From: Xylona heveae TC161
Lineage: Eukaryota > Ascomycota > Xylonomycetes > Xylonales > Xylonaceae
Reading direction: 5' to 3'
Assembly (NCBI RefSeq): GCF_001619985.1
Contig: NW_017264206.1
Coordinates: 310,001-374,000, forward strand
Length of the DNA stretch: 64,000 nt
Position numbers and translations under genes: made by a program. Below, piece by piece: positions 59,639-64,000 of this stretch. Under the pieces are notes generated by a model. The model was not told the DNA's origin, made no database searches, and saw nothing but the letters and a program-made list of their open reading frames with translations. The stretch's first letter is position 1. Each line of letters opens with the position of its first letter.

Positions 59639-60200
59639 GGTGGTATCCTCGAAGATAATATAGATGCCATACAAAAAAATATTAATAATAAATCGACTTC
59701 TATAAACACTGGATCAGTTGGAAAATAATACGTGGCAGTATTGGAGTTTGGCGGTAGAGTGTCGGAAGGGATAGTCGCTTGCTGAAACATGCCATCAGTT
59801 ATGGTAACGCCAAATCCTAGCATGGAAGGATTTACATCAAGCGATCTCATTTTGGTCAGAGCCAGAGCTCCGCTGCACTCCCACCATCTGGATAGTGTAT
59901 ACACGGAATAGTGTGCGTATTTAACTTAGAGAATGTTACATTCGGAGAAATCGGATAAATCATAGACAATTCTAGAGCTTTCAGCCTGAGCGACGCAAGT
60001 GTGTTAATTTACGCAAGGCCACCTGGCTCCGTGGGAATAGTATCCCTATTTCCAGACATACACAGTGGTTGCCTCGTCAAAAGATCCTCTAATATGAAAG
60101 ACTACATGTACTCCATTTGAAATGACTTACTTAGCGCGTCTTTTCAATTATGCTTTAATTAAATCAACTCGTCGATATTTGGTAAATCACTATACTGGGT
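59639..60200. other. Intergenic region, nothing recognised
   Basis: 562 bp between the F-box gene start and the nuclease-like gene end. Open frames run into it from the F-box side (to 59904) but lack an ATG-led exon that improves the model. Confidence 0.5.
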
Positions 60201-60752
60201 CTATTCTATAGCAGATAATTTCATCCAAGTCAGAAATCTCTCTGCGAGCCGGCCTTGGTAAGAATTTTTAAGATTCAAAGGCTCTCGAATCTCAGAATCA
60301 GGATATAGAGGCTCGTGTTCCTCCCGACTTCCGTGCCACCGAAAAAATTTAACCTTCCACCCGATGGCTTCGGCAGTAAATATGTCATCGTCACCCGAAG
60401 GATTGCGATTGCGGCTTGCTTGGTCTTTCAATTGCTGCTCATGGAACACCCATCGAGAAGGCCTGTCATCCAAAGGTCGTTTGCACTCGACAAAAAGGAT
60501 ATCGCGTCGAGGGCGTTTTTGAAGTCCTGGACCATACTCCGTTCTCACAACGACCACATCTGGGCTACGCTCAACCGTGTCTCCGGATCCATGTCCAAGC
60601 ACATTGTGGGGTTCGACCAAAAAGCCTTCGGATGTCGGAAATATAGTAGAAAGGATAGCAGTCCAAAGTGTGACAACTGGAGGCTCATAAGACTCATCAT
60701 CAATTGACTCTAATGCCGACTTTATGGCCGGGTTTTGCTCAAAGATAGACAT
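60201..60752 (-). CDS. Small protein with predicted PD-(D/E)XK nuclease-like motifs
   Basis: A single-exon ORF of 183 residues starting MSIFEQNPAIKSALESIDDE. I cannot name the family. The core resembles a restriction-endonuclease-like fold: Pro64-Asp65 in ERSPDVVVVRTEYG, then a strand with Glu89-Cys-Lys91 in RRDILFVECKRPLDDRPS, the ExK pattern, and a helix with FTAEAIGWKVKFFRW beyond. The N-terminal VTLWTAILSTIFP is shared with the decayed copy at 45.56-45.83 kb. It lies between the two F-box paralogues, on the same strand, and 616 bp from MITE copy C. It has no signal peptide. The nuclease reading is a motif-based inference. Confidence 0.6.
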   Translation of the reverse strand: MSIFEQNPAIKSALESIDDESYEPPVVTLWTAILSTIFPTSEGFLVEPHNVLGHGSGDTVERSPDVVVVRTEYGPGLQKRPRRDILFVECKRPLDDRPSRWVFHEQQLKDQASRNRNPSGDDDIFTAEAIGWKVKFFRWHGSREEHEPLYPDSEIREPLNLKNSYQGRLAERFLTWMKLSAIE

Positions 60753-61367
60753 TGCTCTTGATCTTGAGTCTTGACTACTTGATGATTAGTTTGAGCTATC
60801 ATTCAAAGCATAGAGGCAGCGATAGTAGAAGTGCGCTTACCACTGACTGTAGGATTTACTTTATCAGAGATTCTTAAGCACGTATATGTACCCGAGTTTC
60901 AATAATACAGAGAAACCCTGTATTATTGAGAAATAGAGGAGAGAGAATTTATTCTATCAACCCTATTGAACGGATTGTTGCTTTTATTCCTTTATTCCTC
61001 TATTCCTCCCCTTCTCCTCCCCTTCTCCTCCCCAACCTCCCGGGACCCTCCGACTGTACCCCGCAAAAACAAGTGACGCAACGTAACTACCAGGTATTTA
61101 CATAACATTGTACAAGTCATACCCTGGCAACAGCATGTGATCGCCCTGGGTTTTATTACTACTGCTGTGCCGTAGTAGTACATATAGACCCTGTAGAAAT
61201 GGCTCTTAACTCAAGAGGCAGTATACAAACTAGTGACCTCAGAAAGATACAACGACCAGAGTAATAGTCGCTCATGATGTAGTCCCACAAAACTCAAGTG
61301 AAGAATAAAGTGCACAATATAACATCCATAGATAATGACAATAATTCAGATTTGTTGATAGCAGCTA
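60753..61367. other. Intergenic region, CT-rich
   Basis: 615 bp upstream of the nuclease-like gene. TTTATTCC repeats at about 60980-61005 are followed by CCTTCTCCTCC repeats to 61035. No CDS supported. Confidence 0.6.
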
Positions 61368-61724
61368 GGGTGTCTGTCGGGGCGGTGGAAACTAGTGGTC
61401 TTTGGTCTTTTACACAGTCAACCCGGACCAAGTTGGGAAATTTGAGAGTAGGACCAGACCCTCTTGGGTCGGTCTTTTGAACATGCCTCCACCGGTCCGT
61501 GACCACCACCAACATTACCTTTTTAGGAAGTATATCAGCAATCAGTCAGCAAAATTATGCCGAGGATTGGGTGATTTGCCCACATTTATACCAGATTTAT
61601 GCATAGATGGGTTTAGTTAAAAAAACCACCCACGCCTGGTCTGGAGGTTGGTTTTCACCTTAAAGACCACCTTGATGTGGAAGTTTCAGGCAAAGACCGA
61701 CCCAGACCAAACCAACGGACACCC
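61368..61724 (+). mobile_element. MITE copy C (357 bp, best preserved)
   Basis: Begins GGGTGTCTGTCGG and ends CCAACGGACACCC, an inverted terminal repeat of 13-14 bp with two mismatches, flanked by TA on each side. Inside each end are further inverted TGGTCTTT/AAAGACC words. No coding capacity. It is the longest copy and the best model of the family. It lies 260 bp from the second F-box gene. Confidence 0.92.
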
Positions 61725-61984
61725 TACGATAACGGGTGTCTGTATGGAGCAGTTGCGGTTGGACTCAAGGTCAAGTTCTTCAGATATTCGGGTGGAAATA
61801 TGGAGGGAATTTTTGGAAAGCTCTAAGTTGACAAGAGACCTGATGCAGCGGCAATTGGACAACACCTTGAGAGAATGAAAGTTGAACTTGCTGCAGGTTG
61901 AGGGACGAAGATGAAGATGAAGATGGAATACCTCAAGTAGTAAATGCATTAAAATTATAGCTGCGAAGAACAAAAGGTCGTATA

Positions 61985-64000
61985 TCAAAAGCTAGAAAGT
62001 AAATGGTCGTACAGAGCATTGTAGACCCAGTATATCCACTTAGTATTGGATGCCATGTTAGTCTTCTAAATTAATATGTAGGTCATATTTTCGAGCGGCC
62101 TCACCTTTCCTGTATTTGACTCGAGCACGTGGTGCTCGACAGAGCAGAGTCCGTTTGAGGTCTCACCAAAAGTCAGAACGCGCCTGGATGTCGAGAATTC
62201 CAAACCTCGCAGGGTCTTTCGATCGTAATTTTTACTTTTACGGTGATAAGAGCAGCGGATTCCCAAGAGATCTTCCCCGAACGACAAACATGCTTCGTGA
62301 ATTTCCTCATCGTTGTTACCAGTCTGATAGTCTCCAAAGATGCTGTCGAGTGCGCAATTGTTGTAGGTGAATTTCATGCCGGCCACCCTTCCATGGGTAT
62401 CAATTCGAACAGTAATTTTCGAAACTTCTTCTGCAGAAGCAGATGCAACACATGTTTTCCAGACTGGTTGCGACACTTTTCGAAGTGCATGCAGAGGAAC
62501 AGTTCCATCGCCTGTTCTATCTTGCTTTGAGATTACTGCTGGCAGGTCTGATGACTCTGATAGTATGCCGATGGTCTTCAAAGATGGACTCCCCGTTGAT
62601 GAAACTGAGGTATTCCGGAAGAGGCCAAAAAAGCCCGTTATAACTATTACATTGGTGCTTTTGTCTGTGACCAAGGAGGAATTTGGAGTTGAAGTTGAAT
62701 TGAGCACAAGCCTGCGTTGTGAGTTGGTATATAGCTGTACAATCAGATTAATTCATGAACCAAGTTTCTAGTATATATGTGCCACTCACTATGATTGATT
62801 CTATGCCTCGGTCCGTAGCTGAGACTTCTACAGAAACTATCCTTTCACCGCCCGGACCATCAATGACCCTGCAAAGACGGCTACCAACACAGGGGCCCCA
62901 CTTTATTGATGGCTTCTGGTAATACTCAAATTCTAATCCGGTAATAGCTTCATCTTGACGCGTAAAAAATGCATTTATCTGGACTAATTTCTCCAGTAAA
63001 TTGTCCTTTGGATTGCCAAAGTAGCAAAGATGCCGAGGCTCCGATTCATGCAGCTGAATTCGAGATGAAACGTCAATGGCAAGGCAGGATGAGGGTAATA
63101 AATGTGGTGTCCACAGTAACGGTGATACCAGCTCGTTTTCAGGCCCGAATTTTACTCCTCTGAGTTTCAGACTCTAAAAAGAAAGTCAATATTGTAACAG
63201 CGACAATATATTTTGGATGAGAATTTTCGTGGCGGCCCTACTTACATCGAATTCGAGATATAATCCGTCGCGTTCCTGGTATGACCCTACACCGTGATAT
63301 ATGCAATCTGTCCCGGAATTTTGAAGACCAATATATACCTCATCGGAAGAGCTTTGTTTGAATCCTAGACCAACAATACCACTTTCTGCTCCATAAAGCA
63401 CAACTTGGCCAGAGCAAGGACTGCATCGGCTCTTGTAATGATTGAATGATTTGGTCGGCTCACCATAATAACGATAGCCGTACCCGAAGGACTCATCTAA
63501 CGAAGACCATAGACCAGCGATAAAGGCTGAACGTCCGACTCGAAGAAATGAGATATGGATAGGGGCGGCTAGCAAAGAAACTGGAATAAACCCTCTTTTT
63601 GGACCAAGAGGTACTCTGGAGGATATAACGCTGCACAGTCTATGAGCATGGTAATAGATTCTGTGCAGGTTTTGCAATGAGAAAGCCGCTCGTCCAGTTC
63701 CATGATTTAGGTTCCGGGTTAGAATCTTATATTTGACTTCGAATGTAGAAGCACCCCTCCCGCTGATCAGATCAGCATATGGAATGTCAGCTTCGTAGCG
63801 GTTCCTCCAGAAATGATTCGAGAGCGTTGCAAGCCTTGCGGCTAGGCTGATGGCCCTTAGGCAATGAAGGTCTGCCGGAGGCAAGTACTGCAGCACCAGG
63901 GACATGACTTCACAAGGGAGTTTCAGCAGTTGATCGGTTTTTGAACGCTGGAGAATTGCAATCACGGCTTTCTCTTCGTCTCTCTCCGGCAGGTGACAGT
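61985..64000 (-). CDS. F-box protein of the DUF7600-type fungal family, copy 2 (5' partial)
   Basis: Paralogue of the gene at 57086-59638. Exons seen: open from beyond 64000 to 63246, then 63173-62790, 62734-62105 and 62038-61985. The 5' end is cut by the window; the frame is open to base 64000. F-box region: LLKLPCEVMSLVLQYLPPAD and SNHFWRNRYEADIPYADLI. The middle has LYLEFD at the end of exon 1, SRLCRVIDGPGGERIVSVEV, and the last exon encodes WIYWVYNALYDHLLSSF. The three splice positions, all in phase 0, match copy 1 exactly, showing duplication. The sequences have diverged widely, so the duplication is not recent or is under diversifying pressure. Confidence 0.85.

Overview
The window looks like nuclear DNA of a filamentous ascomycete, most likely a eurotiomycete mould. 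Genes are split by many short introns (about 45-100 bp) with GTRNGY donors, CTAAC-like branch points and YAG acceptors. The families are typical of such moulds: an Abr1-like multicopper oxidase, a SidF/SidL-type siderophore acyltransferase, a histidine acid phosphatase, MFS drug pumps, an MCU calcium uniporter, an SRPK-type kinase and F-box proteins of the kind often labelled DUF7600. I rebuilt exon structures by hand from the sequence; for 14 multi-exon genes the spliced length is a multiple of three and the junctions fit the family.

Layout. 0.4-7.3 kb: 3' part of the enolase-phosphatase E1 gene, a fumarate reductase (Osm1-like), and a 7-exon DHA1 drug transporter. 8.5-13.8 kb: an Abr1-like multicopper oxidase and a DHA2 transporter, divergently arranged. 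15.2-21.7 kb: a peroxiredoxin-like protein, a siderophore acyltransferase and a PTS2-bearing 3-ketoacyl-CoA thiolase, all on the minus strand. 22.4-27.5 kb: a small spliced ORF interrupted by a MITE, a secreted NTF2-like protein, a SET-domain methyltransferase and an RraA-like gene with a damaged start. 28.5-33.8 kb: a secreted phytase-type phosphatase, MCU and an unknown gene. 33.8-42.7 kb: almost 9 kb with no recognisable gene, rich in low-complexity sequence, a 40-base C run and GTAC-type palindromes. 42.7-52.8 kb: an AIM9/APH-like phosphotransferase, a decayed accessory island, a monocarboxylate-type MFS transporter and a nine-exon amidase. 54.4-64 kb: an SRPK-like kinase, two F-box paralogues (the second cut by the window end), and between them a small predicted PD-(D/E)XK nuclease-like protein.

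The most interesting signals are in the accessory parts. A MITE family with TIRs reading GGGTGTCCGTTGG and TA at the flanks is present in three copies (22.55, 44.90 and 61.37 kb). One copy splits a small spliced ORF; the other two lie close to members of the same nuclease-like family, one intact (60.2-60.75 kb) and one decayed (45.56-45.83 kb). The decayed one abuts the remnant of a kinase-like gene. Much of the left half is ordinary metabolism and transport: methionine salvage, fumarate reduction, peroxisomal beta-oxidation, iron and phosphate acquisition, mitochondrial calcium uptake.
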